A stretch of DNA of 64,000 nucleotides from Chelydra serpentina (GCA_037349315.1 JBAIAC010000010.1:36682001-36746000), one strand, 5' to 3'. Positions 1-11,554 are shown, counted from the stretch's first letter. The notes: generated from the sequence alone by a model not told the origin. Translations and numbers: made by a program.

Positions 1-422
1 AGGGCTATGGCCACTCGCTTCTGGATAGTCAGGGCTGCTCACATCCGGGTGTCTTTGCGCTTCAGGGCAGGGGACAGCAACTCACAAAGTTCCAGGAAAG
101 TGCCCTTACACATCCAAAAGTTTCGCAGCCACTGGGATTCATCCCAGACCTGCAGCACTATGCGGTCCCACCAGTCAGTGCTTGTTTCCCTTGCCCAGAA
201 TCGCCGTTCCACAGGATCAACGTGCCCCATTGCCACCATGATTTCTACGGCCCGGGGTCCCGTGCTTTGCGAGAGGTCTGTGCCCCTCTCAGAGTTCATG
301 TCCTCCCAGAGCTTCCGTTCCCTCCTCGCCCGATTTCTCTGCATCTGCCTCTGGAAAAGGTGGACGATAAGGCGCGAGGTGTTAACGGACAGAACAGCAG
401 CGATAATCGCGGAGGGCTCCAT
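1..422 (-). pseudogene. Harbinger transposase N-terminal part (HARBI1-like), broken
   Basis: Reads leftwards from an ATG at 422 (MEPSAIIAAVLSVNT). It carries the family's WWDRIVLQVWDESQWLRNF block and FLELCELLSPAL. The frame meets TGA at 39-41, where a CGA arginine codon would fit; a single C-to-T change at CpG explains it. Beyond the stop the frame continues with a recognisable QKRVAIAL block to the window edge. The domain is the part preceding the DDE nuclease. Confidence 0.75.
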
Positions 423-798
423 GCTCGCTGTCCTGTGGCGTCCAAGCTGTCAATCACCGGAAAAGGACGCGAATTAATTGCCCGCCGGCGCTTTCACGTA
501 GGGAGGGCGGGAGTGTGGGTCGAATGATGACATTTACCTATAACCACCCTCAACACATTTTTGGCCCTAGAAGGCACTGGGGGCTACACCCAAAATTCCA
601 GTGGGCAGCGGGGACTGCGGGAACTGTGGGATAGCTACCCACAGTGCACCGCTTGCAATGTCGACGCTTGCCCCGTTACTGTGGACTCTCAAATTCGATT
701 TAATGTCCTTGCTGTGGATTCGCACGATCGACTTTGCAATATCGGTTTCACAAGTTCGGTTTAAGAAAAATCGAACTAGTCTCGTAGTGTAGACATAC
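1..798 (-). mobile_element. PIF/Harbinger transposon, terminal part
   Basis: The right end carries the terminal inverted repeat typical of this family: CGTAGTGTAGACATAC, ending near 798 and followed by TAA, a fitting 3-bp Harbinger target site. The element contains the start of a transposase gene on the - strand and runs off the left edge of the window. Confidence 0.75.
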
Positions 799-2049
799 TA
801 AGACTTTGGAGATTTAGCAAGAGTTCTTAAATACACATTTGTATGTCAGAACCAGATACATTTCAAAAACATGACAACTACGCCAGGACTTACTATAAGC
901 ATTTCAGATATTCCCACATTAAAGGAATTGTTAACAAGATGCATTTAAACCAGAAACATCCCACACCTTGTGAATGTTATGTTTCAGTATTCAGCATTTA
1001 TATATATTCTTCTTCTCCACTGTGTCTGAAAAGATTTCTGTAGCTTAAGAATGTGTTCAGAAAAGAGTCAAAGTAGAATACAAACACTGGAAAATTCTGA
1101 GAATGAAAAAGCACAGAAAAATCCAGAAAACAGATTTTTTGTGTGTGTGGCAGGGGTGCAGAGAGAGGGAGAACAAAAGCTGGTAGCCACAGCTTTTTAA
1201 CTAAAGAAACCAAAACCAGAACCCTCCATCCTTTTTCTGCAATGTATTCCTCCATCACCTTGCTAGTACCCACATCATTGGTAGAATTTTGCCCCACTCC
1301 TTCCATCCAGGTTATCATGGGAGACAACCACTAGTGGACCATGAGGCTCTTTACACCTCTGTACAGGGAACTATAGAATGACATATGCAATATATATTCT
1401 ATCCAGTAGGTGGAAGTATGCTCATCTAAAAAGGTATGTATTCGATCAAACAAGGAAAATAATAGAAGAGCCAATGTATAATACATTTCTCCCTACCTTT
1501 GTCTAGCTACATTATAAACTTTGTTGCAGTTTCTCTCTTCTTATGTGTATGTCCAGCACCTAGCACCCTGGAGCCCTGATCTTAGTTGGGGTCTCCAGGC
1601 ACTAAACAACAATTGTAATAATAAATAATGTGGAAGTATGTGTGTTAATGCATGCTAGATGTATACACATGTGTATCTACATGTAGGTGTGGGAGTCAGT
1701 TTCTACAGATTTATTTTTATAGGTATCTGGACAGGTGTGCGTTTCTGTGGTTGTGCTCTTGGGCTTCAGGAGTGGGCCTTTAATGGACCCATTGCAGTTG
1801 TGATAATGTGTGGTCCTAATTCCACACATAAAATTACAATTACTTTAGTGAACAAAAAACATGGAGCTGGTTACAAAAAATGGGAAGAGGGGAGGGAAAG
1901 AATCATGAAAATCTTTGTGAAATTTCATTTTGTTTTAAATTACCCTCTTTGACTAATTTGCTGCCAACTCTAAGGTACGCAAATAAAACCTGGACTTAGC
2001 ATAATACATGTCAAAACAATAAATATGCCTGTTTGGGCCCTTAAGTGAA
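799..2049. other. Gene-less AT-rich stretch
   Basis: No conserved open frame and no repeat I can name. A poly(A)-like AATAATAAATAATG run lies near 1,613-1,629 and a TG-rich segment at 1,630-1,690. It looks like ordinary intergenic DNA. Confidence 0.4.
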
Positions 2050-2165
2050 AATGAGCTCATGAAAGAGGGTGTGGGAGAGCAAGCGACGGAGGAAGAGGGG
2101 ATGGAGTGAGCAGGGGGCAGGGCAAGGGTGTTCGGTTTTCTGGAATTAGAAAGTTGGCAACCCTA
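2050..2165 (-). repeat. Dispersed repeat end (GTTGGCAACCCTA type)
   Basis: The reverse complement of this stretch resembles 55,586-55,700: a GCCAACTTTCTA start, then an ACCGAACACCC-like block and a GCCCTGCCCC block. The outer end GTTGGCAACCCTA is probably an element terminus. Confidence 0.45.
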
Positions 2166-2879
2166 GTGACAGCACGTTTGTTTCTTGACAGCAGAGAAAG
2201 ATCCCAAGTGGTCGTTCTTCAGCTCTTCTCTTGCTGCCTGACACTTCCAAAGCTGGGCTGGCTGTGGGGATAATTATTCCCTGAATGTGCCTGGGACAGC
2301 AGCCCCCTCCCCAGCCTGAGCAGCCCTGTGTCTACTGGTGTCACAAGGGGCTTGCTCCTGGCTTTGTAACATGTCACCATGTGAAGGTGAATGGCACATT
2401 ATTGTGAAATCTGCAGCAAGCATCTTCTGACCTAAGCCCAGAGCTTTCTTCCCCCACCACTCCTGAGCCTGTTTGTTTCAGGAATTAATTTGAAAAAAAG
2501 TGCTGCAGAAACTCCTAGTCCTGCTATTGTCTCTGCTAGATACACCTCTTCATTCCTATTGCCTGAGCAAAGAATTGCCACCCCAGGGAGGGGAAGGGAG
2601 AGAAGAGTGAACCACATTGCTCCTGTCTGGTGAGGGGGAGGCGGGGAGAGGAGTAAGCAATGCAAGCAGTGTGGGTCACTCTCGCTCCTGGCTCGTGAGG
2701 GGAAGAGGCAGAGGAGCAAGCAGCGTTGCTCCTAACTGGCAATACAAAACTTAGGGTGAGGGCTTCAGCCCTCCCCTGGCTTCCCTAAATGGCGCCTTTG
2801 CATTGCTGGCTCTTCTAATAGCCCTTGTGTCTGGCAGTTCAAACTCAGCAGACAGCTGATCCACCCTGCTGGTAGCCTT

Positions 2880-3996
2880 TCTGCCTCATCTCCCAGATAT
2901 TATGCAGGACACAACAGGTAGCTATAACCATTGGGATATTTTTTCTCTCTGAGATCCAGTCTAGTTAGTAAACATCACCAGAACCTTTTATTCTGCTGAA
3001 AGCACATTCAACAATAATCCTGCACCTGCTCAGCCAATAGATCAGTGGTGGGCAACCTGCAGCCCACCACTTCCTGCAGCTCCCATTGGACGGGAACAGT
3101 GAACCGCGGCCACTGGGAGCTGCGGGCAGCCATGCTTGTGGACGGTTGATGTAAACAAACTGTCTTGCGGCCCGCCAGTGGATTACCCTGATGGGCTGTG
3201 TGCAACCCACGGGCTGCAGGTTGCCCACCACTGCAATAGATGAGTCTTTCATTGATGTCAAGGAAGCAAAGGGTAGGGTCCCCCAGAATCACTACTGTCA
3301 TTTCAACATCACAAATGGGAATGACCAATCAGGGAAGAATGTCCCTGCTTGCAGCTCTTGGAAAAGAGCTATGTTCTTAAAGATGTAAGCATCATGCAAC
3401 CAGCTCTTGCATAACTACATAAAAACTATCCCTTTGCACATTTGGATGCCAATGGACTCCTCTGTGAATTTTCTAACTCCAAACTGATTGCCCACTAACC
3501 AATAGCAATCCAGCTTTGTAAGTTTCCCTAGTGTGATCACCACTAGCTTTTCTACTGTTATTGTAGCTCTAATTTTAGTGACCTTGCAGTGGAGAGCTAG
3601 GGCAAACTTGGCTCACAGATCCAGGAACATGGCCTTTTGCATCTGAAAGTTCTGAAGCCATTGCTCGTCATCACAAACTTGCATTCTGATGTGACCCCAC
3701 CAGCCAGTGCTTGTTTCTTGGGCCCAGAAGCAGCAATCCACCATGTAGAGCTGCTCTGTGAGTGCCAGCAGCAACCTGCCATTTTTATTTGCCTTGTGCA
3801 TCAGCACCCAGTCATTATCATCAAACATCTCCTCCTTACACACATGGTTGTAGTCATACTTGAAATTCCGCAAATACAGGAGATTTGTGTGTACTGTATC
3901 AACAGCAGTTATTAATATTGTCCTAAGTTTTGCAGAGCTTCTGCTGGAGAGATGGAAAAACAGAGCATGGGACTTTGAGAGTTTTAATAAAGGCAC
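2880..3996 (-). pseudogene. Harbinger transposase pseudogene
   Basis: Related to the fragment at 1-422 but clearly diverged. Several frame changes and stops separate the N-terminal block from the VECAFxRxK signature that ends the DDE domain. The 191-bp MITE at 3043-3233 interrupts it. It cannot encode a working transposase. Confidence 0.65.
3043..3233. mobile_element. hAT MITE with perfect 8-bp target duplication
   Basis: Ends are near-perfect inverted repeats (CAGTGGTGGGCAACCTGCAG and its complement). CAATAGAT flanks both sides (3035-3042 and 3234-3241). An 8-bp duplication is the hAT signature. It has no coding capacity and inserted into the older Harbinger transposase. Confidence 0.92.
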
Positions 3997-4299
3997 AAAA
4001 ATTATGGAATTAAACCACCATTATATGTTGGAGAAAATGGCTTTATGGGAATTTGATCCCAAGTTCCCAGAAATCTATGAGCAAATCACTAGTATTCCCC
4101 AAGCATTGTGAAAATGTCCCACAAGGCATTGCATTGGATGGCAACACAGGACACACAGGGATAACTATCCATGGTGCACCACATTTTCCATAGATACCAC
4201 CTTCTAACCTGATGCCTCAACCCCTTATATGGGAGCTCCTACAGCTGGCCCACACTATACCAACCATGGAGCACCTTGGAAAGGATAAAACCCAGGAAA

Positions 4300-4930
4300 G
4301 GCCATTGGCCTGATTCTTCGGTCAGGGCTTTACACGTAGGTAGTGGACTTCTGCCTTTCATGTTCTGATTCCCAGAGGACAGTGCCAACAGGCAAGGGCC
4401 TAGCACCTTTAATTTCCCTATATCTCACTGCAATCCCCTGTGAGATGGTGGGAACAGATATAAGAAGTCCTCTACCAAGGAGCACCTGGGGGCACAGATT
4501 CATTTTCATACTGGTGGACTATGTCAGCAAGTATCCTAAGGCAGTTCCATTATGGAATACCACTGTCTTCACAGTTGCATGAGAACCACGCCAAGTATTA
4601 TTCCCAGGTTGCCCTTCCCTCAGTGGTCCTCACACATCAGGGAACTAAGTTCATTTCCTAGGTTCTCAAGTATGTCTGGGCATTATTAAAGGTAAAACCA
4701 CATTGCACCTCCATCTACTATCCCCAGACTGATGGTTTAGTAGAAAGATTCAATAAGACTCTTAAAAGCATGGAATTAAGGTTTTACCGAGGGTAAAAAC
4801 TGGAACCAACTATCTTCTGTTAATGGTGATTTGGGAGTTGCCACAGAATTCATTCAGCTTCTCCCCTTGAATTCCTTTATAGGAGACAATCCTGAGACAT
4901 TCTTGATCTGGTTAAGGAATCCTGGGAATT
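4300..4930 (+). pseudogene. Gypsy-type integrase fragment
   Basis: Shows a catalytic-core start (EMVGTDIRSPLPRSTWGH, then VDYVSKYPKAVPLWNT). After a frameshift come GTKFIS and YYPQTDGLVERFNKTLKS, the block that ends the DDE core. Stops follow at about 4,795 and 4,820. It is non-functional. Confidence 0.75.
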
Positions 4931-5159
4931 CCAGGAATCCCAGCCTACATGCAGTAATATTGTGCAGTATATCCTTCAGATGTGAGAGAGATTAAGAACA
5001 GCCATACTGTGTCAGACCAATCATCCATCTAGCTCAGTATCCTGTGAGGATGGTGGGGAGCATTTGGGAATCCAGATCCCTGAACCTGCAGGTGTTGAGG
5101 ATGAACCTCTAGGGAAGTTGCTTATTAGGGCACAGGGAGGGCAAGTGGGTAATGTTCTG

Positions 5160-6130
5160 AAGGCATATTAGGAGGTGTTCTCCCCATTACTGGGGTGGCT
5201 CTTCCTCATGACACCATATCCTTATCAAGCAAAGGGGTCTCACCTGTGTAGAAATCCTGTTGGATTCTGAAAGGGATGAAGAAGGTACTCATCTGGGAAG
5301 TTGACGGCTGGGGTAGTCAAGGAACCCCATAGCCCCTGGTGTAGCCCAGGTGGTCCTGGCCCCGAAACCTCAAAGCACTGTCTATGGACTTAAATCAGGA
5401 GATGGTATTTACCTGCCTGGACTACCTGATGCCTTGGTTAGATGATTTATTAGACTGCCTTGGTCGAGCCCAATATTTCACAACTACAGATGTGACAAAA
5501 GGCTGGTGGCAGATTCTTCTTGCTCCGACTAAGGACAAATCAGCCTTTGTTACCCTGATAGGTTTATTCCACTTTGCCATGATATCCTTTGGTTTACACA
5601 AGGCCTCCATCACCTTCCAGTGGTTGATCAACCAGGTATTATGTGCTTATTAGTGGTACATGGCAGTATATATAGATAATGATGTGGTCTATAGCCCAGA
5701 CTGGTTTACTCACCTCTGGAATCTGGCTGCTGTCCTGCAGACCTTATGAGAGGCCAGTCTCAGAGAAAACTCTAGGAACTACCAGATGGACAGGAAAGAG
5801 TGAGTATTTAGTGGAGAATGGGAGGTAAGGTAGACACATTGGTCAGTACTCCCACTCCAAGGACCAGAAGACAGGTGTGATCCTTCTTGGGTCTAGCAGG
5901 TTATTACAGCCAATTTGTGCCAGATTTTACTTTACTAGTGTCACCCTCACTGACCTTGACAAGAAGTCATCCCCTCAACAGGTCACAACAGTGTGACCAG
6001 GCCTTCCTGGAGATTAAGTGAATTCTCTGTAATAAGCCTGTTTTGATTTCACACAAATTTATTTTACAGATAGATGCTTCTGCCCTAGGGGCTGCTCCTT
6101 TTCAGGAGTTCCAAGGGCAATGGAATGCTG
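5160..6130 (+). pseudogene. Gypsy-type reverse transcriptase/RNase H fragment
   Basis: The frame at 5384-5653 encodes an RT core: LGRAQYFTTTDVTKGWWQI, then FGLHKASITFQWLINQVL. The following YxDD box is altered to YIDND. Connection-domain remnants (FLGLAGYYSQFVPDF) and an RNase H start (QIDASALGAAPFQ) follow near 5,885-6,110. Several stops make it inactive. Confidence 0.8.
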
Positions 6131-6159
6131 CTGGACATGCTTGATCAACTAGGAGGAAG

Positions 6160-7965
6160 AATTTAATCAGAAAAATGTGAATTGGGAATAATTTAAAACC
6201 ACCTTCATAAATGCCCAAGAAGCTACTATCCCACAATCGAGTAAGAAATCTGTACTGGTTAAAACACAAGTCTGGTTTAAAGGCAGTTGTAAAAAATAAA
6301 AGAATATATAACAAATGGAATGAAGGGGAAGTTGATAGTAATGAATCTAAATAAAAAAGTTAGGAACTATAGAACATTGATAAGGCAAGCCAAGGGACAC
6401 AAGGAAAAAAAAAATCTGTGGCCAGCAGAGTTAAGAACAGTAAGGAGTTTTTAAAATACATTTTAGGAACAAAGGGAATCCTAACAATGGTCCATTACTG
6501 ATGGAAATGTTAGACTTGTCAATAATAATGTAGAAAAGATGGTAATATTTCTGTTCTGTATTTAGGAAAAAACGATGATATAGTCTCATTGTATGGTGAT
6601 AACACTGTCCATTCCACTAGTATCGCTGGAGAATGTTAAATAGAAGTCACTGAAGTTAAACATGTTTAAAGTTAGCAGGTCCAGATAATTTGCATCCATG
6701 AGTTTTAAAAAAGAGCTGGCCGAGGAGCTCAATGGACTGTTAATGTTGATTTTCAATCAGACTTGGAGCACTGAGAAAGTTCCAGAAAAGTGGAAGAAAC
6801 TAATGTTGCACCAAATTTAAAAAGGGTAAATGGGATGATGTGAGTAATCATAGGTTTGTCAGCCTGACATTGATCCTGGGCAAGAAAATGGAGTAGCAGA
6901 TATGGGACTCAATTAATAAAGAATTAAAAGATTGGCAATTTAATGCCAATCACTGGTTTATAGAAAACAGATCCTGTCAAATTAATTTGATTTTTTAAAT
7001 GAGATTACAAGTTTATTTGATAAAGGTTAGTGTTGATGTAATATACTTCTGTAAGGGATTTGACTTTGTACTGCATGACATTTTGATTTTAAAAAATTAG
7101 AATATAAAATAAACCTGGCTCACATTAGATGCATTAAAACCTGTCTAACTGATAGGTCTAAAAATGTAACAGTATATGGGCAATCATCATCAAGCAGAGG
7201 TGTTTCCACTCAAGGATTGGTTCTTGACCCTCACTATTTAGCATTTGTATTGATGACCTAGAAGAAAACAAAATCACTGATAAAGTTTGTAGATGATGCT
7301 AAAATTGGGGAGGTGGTAAATAATAAAGAGGACAGGTCACTGATTCAGAGCATTATCAATTGCTTTGGTAAACTGGGCACAAGCAAACTGTTTTAATACG
7401 GCTAAATGTAAATGTATGCATCTAGGATAAAAACAAAATATAGGCTCTACTTACAGAATGGGGTACTTTGTCATGGGAAGTAGTGACTGAAAAAGATTTG
7501 GGGGTCATGGGAGATAATCATCTAAACATGAGCTCCTAGTGCAAGGTGTGGCAAGAGCTAATACAATCCAGAGATGCATAAACAGGAAAATCTTGAGTAG
7601 GAGCAATGAGGTTATTTTACCTCTGGATTTGGCACTGGAGCAACTGTGGCTGGAATACTGTGTCCAGTTCCGGTATCCAGAGGTCAGGAATTATGCTGAT
7701 CAATTTAAAAGGATTCAGACAAGAGCTATGAGAATAATTAAAGGATTAGAAAACATGCCCGATGTTCCAGTGGCTAATTACTTGTCTAATTTACCAAGGA
7801 TTGTGGTAGTTTCTCCATCACTGACCATTTTAAAATCAAAATTGGATTTTTTTTTCCTAAAAAATTTGTTATAGGAATTAGTTTGAGAAAGATCTATGGC
7901 CTGTATTCTACAGGAGGTCAGATGAGAGGATCACAGTAGTCCCTCCTGGCCTTGGAATCTATTAA
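6160..7965 (+). mobile_element. CR1 LINE, long decayed copy
   Basis: Degenerate CR1 ORF2 is readable in pieces: AGPDNLHP near 6,680, ELAEELNGLLMLIFNQTWS near 6,715, the region before and after the catalytic box near 7,200-7,300, and the C-terminal LEYCVQF block near 7,650. The 3' end shows the CR1 tail (AGGAGGTCAGATGAGAGGAT, then CCTTGGAATCTATT) near 7,910-7,965. Stops and frameshifts occur throughout. Confidence 0.8.
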
Positions 7966-8177
7966 AAAAAAATTGAGGGATTCTACAGGCTGCACTGTAC
8001 ATTGACCAGTCATTGAAGTAGCTTGCACATACACCCTGCCCAATCAATTGCCCAGTTCCCCACTAAAAAAAATATAATGCCAGGGAACTCTTCCAAAGGG
8101 CTTGGGTCTGGGATACACCTATTGTTAACTTGCAAACAAAGTAAGAGCTAGTACTGCTCAGAGGAGAGGGCTTGGAT

Positions 8178-8722
8178 CACAGGTGCCAACTTCCGTCGGC
8201 ACCAGTGGGTGCTTGCGCCCCTGGCCCCGGCCAAACTCCACCCCCGGCCCCGCCCCCATTCCACCCCTTCCCAAAATCCCCGCCTCTTCCTCCTCCCCCG
8301 GGCACGCTGCATCTTCCCCCCCGCACCCCCAGGCTTGCAAGCCTGGGAGGGAGAGGGGAGAAGCAGCCGAGCACCCACCAGCAGCTCCCCGCCAGCCCAC
8401 CTCGGCTTCCCCAGGCGCTGTGGCAGCCAAGCAGCTTTTCCTCAGCTCACACAGGCTCTTCCAGCTTCAGCTCCTCCCCATACCCCTCTTCCCAGGTACC
8501 GCCCCTGCGCTTTCCCCCATCCCCTGCCCCGGCAGCCAATCAGCTGGAGCCAGAGGAGCCTGTGTGAGCTGAGGAAAAGCTGCTTGGCTGCCGCGGCACC
8601 TGGGGAAGCCGAGGTGAGCTGGGCGTGGGGCTGGCAGGGAGCTGCCGGTGGGTGCTCAGCACCCACCAATTTTTCCCCATGGGTGCTCCAGCCCTGGAGC
8701 ACCTACGGAGTCAGCGCCTATG
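8178..8722. mobile_element. GC-rich hAT-type non-autonomous element, 8-bp target duplication
   Basis: GCTTGGAT flanks both ends (8170-8177 and 8723-8730). Ends CACAGGTGCC / GCGCCTATG are related to those of 40,209-40,593, and both share the GTGCTCAGCACCCACCAATT core. Long open frames across it are compositional artefacts. Confidence 0.9.
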
Positions 8723-8732
8723 GCTTGGATGA

Positions 8733-9449
8733 TGTAATGGTGCGTGACACCCAGTGGCACTTTCTGCTGGTTGTCCAGGGAATTAGCTTTTTCCAGCCCA
8801 GAGCACCCTCTGCAGGTTGCTGTCCTGCTCACCGTTGGCCCCCCGTGTCCCTCCCGGACCCCAGTGCCTTTTGTCTGGGGTGCTGCCCCTGGCAGTACCC
8901 CCTCAGTCTGGGTCTCCCCTCCCAGGGGAACCCCTACTCTCTATCCCCACCTCAGTAGCCTATGGGCTACTGCCAGTCATCATCAAGCCCCCACTTCCTG
9001 GGGCAGACTGCAGTCTGTAATAGCCAGTCATCATAAGCAAGGGAGGTTTGGACCTGCTGCCTTTACCTAGCCCCAAGCTGCCCCTACGCAGCCCCAGAAC
9101 CTGTTTAGGCCCTGCACAAGGCCCTACAGCCTGGTGGGGTTTCTAGGCAGGAGCTCCCTAACTCCTCTTACCTTCCCCCAGCACTGCCCCACCTCAGGTC
9201 CCTCTTTAGCCCCCCCAGCAGCCAAGTTCTTCTCTGACCACAACCAGCGAGAAACTGTTTGGTCCTGGCCCACTGCCCTCGTCTAAGGGCCAGCTGGGCC
9301 CTGACTGGGGCATGGCCACAGCTGTGGCTGTTTCCCCAATCAGCTGAAGCTTGCTGCTTTCCCTGGCAGCTGGCCTCTCACAGCCTCAGCCCTCTCCCAG
9401 GGCTGTTTTTAACCCCTTCAGGTCTGAGCGGGGTGATCATTCTGCTACA
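8733..9449. mobile_element. Putative solo LTR
   Basis: A 717-bp C-rich block starting TGTAATGG and ending TCTGCTACA. Short direct flanks GATGA (8728-8732) and GATGG (9450-9454) could be a 4-5 bp target duplication. It begins two bases after the duplication of the neighbouring hAT element. No internal retroviral sequence was seen beside it. Confidence 0.45.
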
Positions 9450-9871
9450 GATGGCTAACAGACTGGTGGTGTCGGAGTGGACACCTGGCTAAGCACAAGC
9501 AAGTGTCTCTCTCATGCTTGAAGCAAGGGGGTAATGAGGTGACTCACTGTTCTGGATACCTCGAGAACCACCACACTGGGATTCCTATATAAATTCCTAT
9601 ATAACAAATGTTCCTTCTCCAGTTTCTCTTTTTCTTCCTCCCTATTTTTAATAGTCTCCCCCACATTACCAGTGCCCATGTCCCCATCTGTATTGTCCAA
9701 CTCCTGGCTCTCAATGGTTCTCACTTCCTCACCTTGACTCCTTCCCAGTCATGTATCAATAAAGGACCAAGTCAGTCCTTCCCTCAAAAGTAGAGAGGCC
9801 TTGCACTCAAAATGGGGCTTTCATCAATCCTGCAGGATTGCTCAGAATCCTCTGACCCCCGCCCTCCCCCC

Positions 9872-9995
9872 CAGGGTGACCAGATGTCCCAATTTTAGAG
9901 GGACAGTCCCAATTTTTGGATCTTTTTCTTCTATAGGCTCCTATTACCCCCCACCCCATGTCCCGATTTTTCACACTTGCTGTCTGGTCACCCTA
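9872..9995. mobile_element. hAT-type MITE (AGGGTGACCAGA family), copy 1
   Basis: About 124 bp bounded by inverted AGGGTGACCAGA / TCTGGTCACCCT. It matches 50,995-51,117 in inverted orientation along its whole length. Flanks are C-rich, so its target duplication is unclear. Confidence 0.85.
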
Positions 9996-10914
9996 GACCC
10001 CCCCCTGGCTCAGGGAAGGAGGAAGCATCTTAGAGAAGCTGGGAATTACATCTTTCCCTAAGATGTTCCAGCCCTCTGGGCACTGCCTTCAAACATGTCC
10101 ACTTTTCTCACACATATGCATCTAATGCAATCCTAGGTCTCAGTCTTGGGTGCTTTAGAACCACTGCACATGCACTTCCTCACCCCACACAAAAATGCTC
10201 TGTAGTGCCACAGGTAAAACAAGTGCATGGCTGCCTGGGATACCTACAGCTCAGAACTTAAATAAAATATACTATGGAGATGTTTCACTTTGTTATTTCC
10301 CTGGAAAAGTTCAATGGCGCCTTTAATTCACCATTCCAAATCCTAAATCTATCATCAACTTTAACTGGAGGCTGCACCACTTTAACGTAAGATGGAACCA
10401 GAGCAGAAGATCTGCTTCATGAATATTTTCATTGTGGAAGAAAGTAGTCACAGGTTTAATCAAGGCTGGGATAACAAAACAATTGCACCCAATCCCTAGT
10501 CCCCGTCCTTATTCCAAACTGCTCCCAGAAAAATTCCACTAGACTATAAGAGTAAAAGCTGAAACAGAATTTGCTGCTGCCCGGCAGATGTATCACAACT
10601 TTCAGCTGTGCAAGAGGCAATCTTAACTATTTTATCAGGAGTCCCAACAACAACATTTCTAGTTGGACATTTGTCCCTGTCCCATGTATACAGCAGTCAA
10701 ATCACCTATCTCTGCGCCCCAACAGCACGGAGCTTCAAAGCAAGCTCTCTTTCTATTTGAACATGTATTCCAATTGCCGGTCTCTTCATCCTCCCCCTCC
10801 GTACAGATCCCAAGTCAGCTTCCCCAGCTACACGTACCTTTGGCCTGGGGACACAACCCCCCCAGGCACCACAGGAATAAGGCCTATAACATCAGCTGAT
10901 AGCACCATATAGAT

Positions 10915-11235
10915 GAGGGGTCTCAAACACGGGGCCCGCAAGCCACATGCAGCCCGTGGAGTTATTTCCTGCGGCCTGCCATAGGCGCCGACTCCACTGG
11001 CAGCCAAGCTCCAAACATTACTAAGTGTTTATATTTTACTAAAACCCCTCTTTGCATTACAGTTTTTAAAAAGTTAATACATTGACTTTTAATAGAATAC
11101 TATATTACTCTTCATTTTTGTCATTTTTGACTATACTTTTGTATCATTGTATGAAAAGGTTTCAGTGATGCGGCCCTCGGGCCAATTTACTAGTTCTCAT
11201 GTGGCTCTTGTGGTGATTTGAGTTTGAGATCCCTG
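10915..11235. mobile_element. hAT non-autonomous element in copy A
   Basis: Ends GAGGGGTCTCAAAC and GTTTGAGATCCCTG, flanked by ATATAGAT on both sides (10907-10914 and 11236-11243). Copy B near 57,097 lacks it, which gives an independent empty-site comparison. Confidence 0.9.
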
Positions 11236-11259
11236 ATATAGATCCACTGATCTGTTCAC

Positions 11260-11382
11260 ATCCGATGAAGTGGGTATTCACCCACGAAAGCTTATGCTCC
11301 AATACCTGTTAGTCTATAAGGTGCCACAGGACCCTTTGTCGCTTCTACAGATCCAGACTAACACGGCTACCCCTCTGATACT
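11260..11382 (+). mobile_element. SINE-like retroposon with 12-bp target duplication
   Basis: A 123-bp unit recognisable by CCCACGAAAGCTTATGCTC and AGACTAACACGGCTAC, a sequence I recall as common in turtle and other amniote transcripts. TGATCTGTTCAC flanks both sides (11248-11259 and 11383-11394), so insertion was by target-primed reverse transcription. It is absent from copy B. Its 5' part carries a hammerhead-like core. Confidence 0.85.
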
Positions 11383-11530
11383 TGATCTGTTCACAGTGAC
11401 TTCTGCAGCAGTCTCCACACACAGGGACTCTTATGCCATTCTATCCAGAGAACTTTTGGGTAGGATAAAGCCTCCTTTCAGCCCCATTATCTGAGACTGC
11501 CGTCAGCTTGGAAGGAAGAGGATGTAAGAA

Positions 11531-11554
11531 CTCTCTCTCTCTCTCTCTCTCTCT
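11531..11554. repeat. (CT)n microsatellite
   Basis: About 12 perfect CT units inside copy A. The corresponding part of copy B near 59,605 has only TTTCTCTC, so expansion is specific to A. Confidence 0.95.

Larger units (their letters stand above)
2830..4250 (-). mobile_element. PIF/Harbinger element with decayed transposase, split by a hAT MITE
   Basis: On the - strand the N-terminal part of a Harbinger transposase lies at 3996-3610 (TSTGWWGHIRMQV, then EQWLQNF) and C-terminal DDE remnants at about 3040-2880 (IIVECAFSRIKG, then IATCCVLHNI in another frame). The 4,090-4,230 part resembles 54,110-54,240, so this is a multi-copy family. The terminal repeats are not located and the ends are approximate. 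Confidence 0.65.
4300..6130 (+). mobile_element. Ty3/gypsy-like pol remnant with integrase upstream of RT
   Basis: Two recognisable pol segments lie in one direction: integrase at 4,300-4,930, then reverse transcriptase/RNase H at about 5,160-6,130. No LTRs were recognised nearby. Many stops and frameshifts show it is long dead. About 55 bp resembling a CR1 3' end (4,990-5,045) lies between the parts. Confidence 0.7.

Noticed and set aside
8209..8958. 249-codon open frame on the + strand, proline-rich
   Set aside because: It crosses the right boundary of the hAT element (8,722) into the putative LTR. Open frames occur on both strands because of GC-rich composition, and no domain is recognisable.
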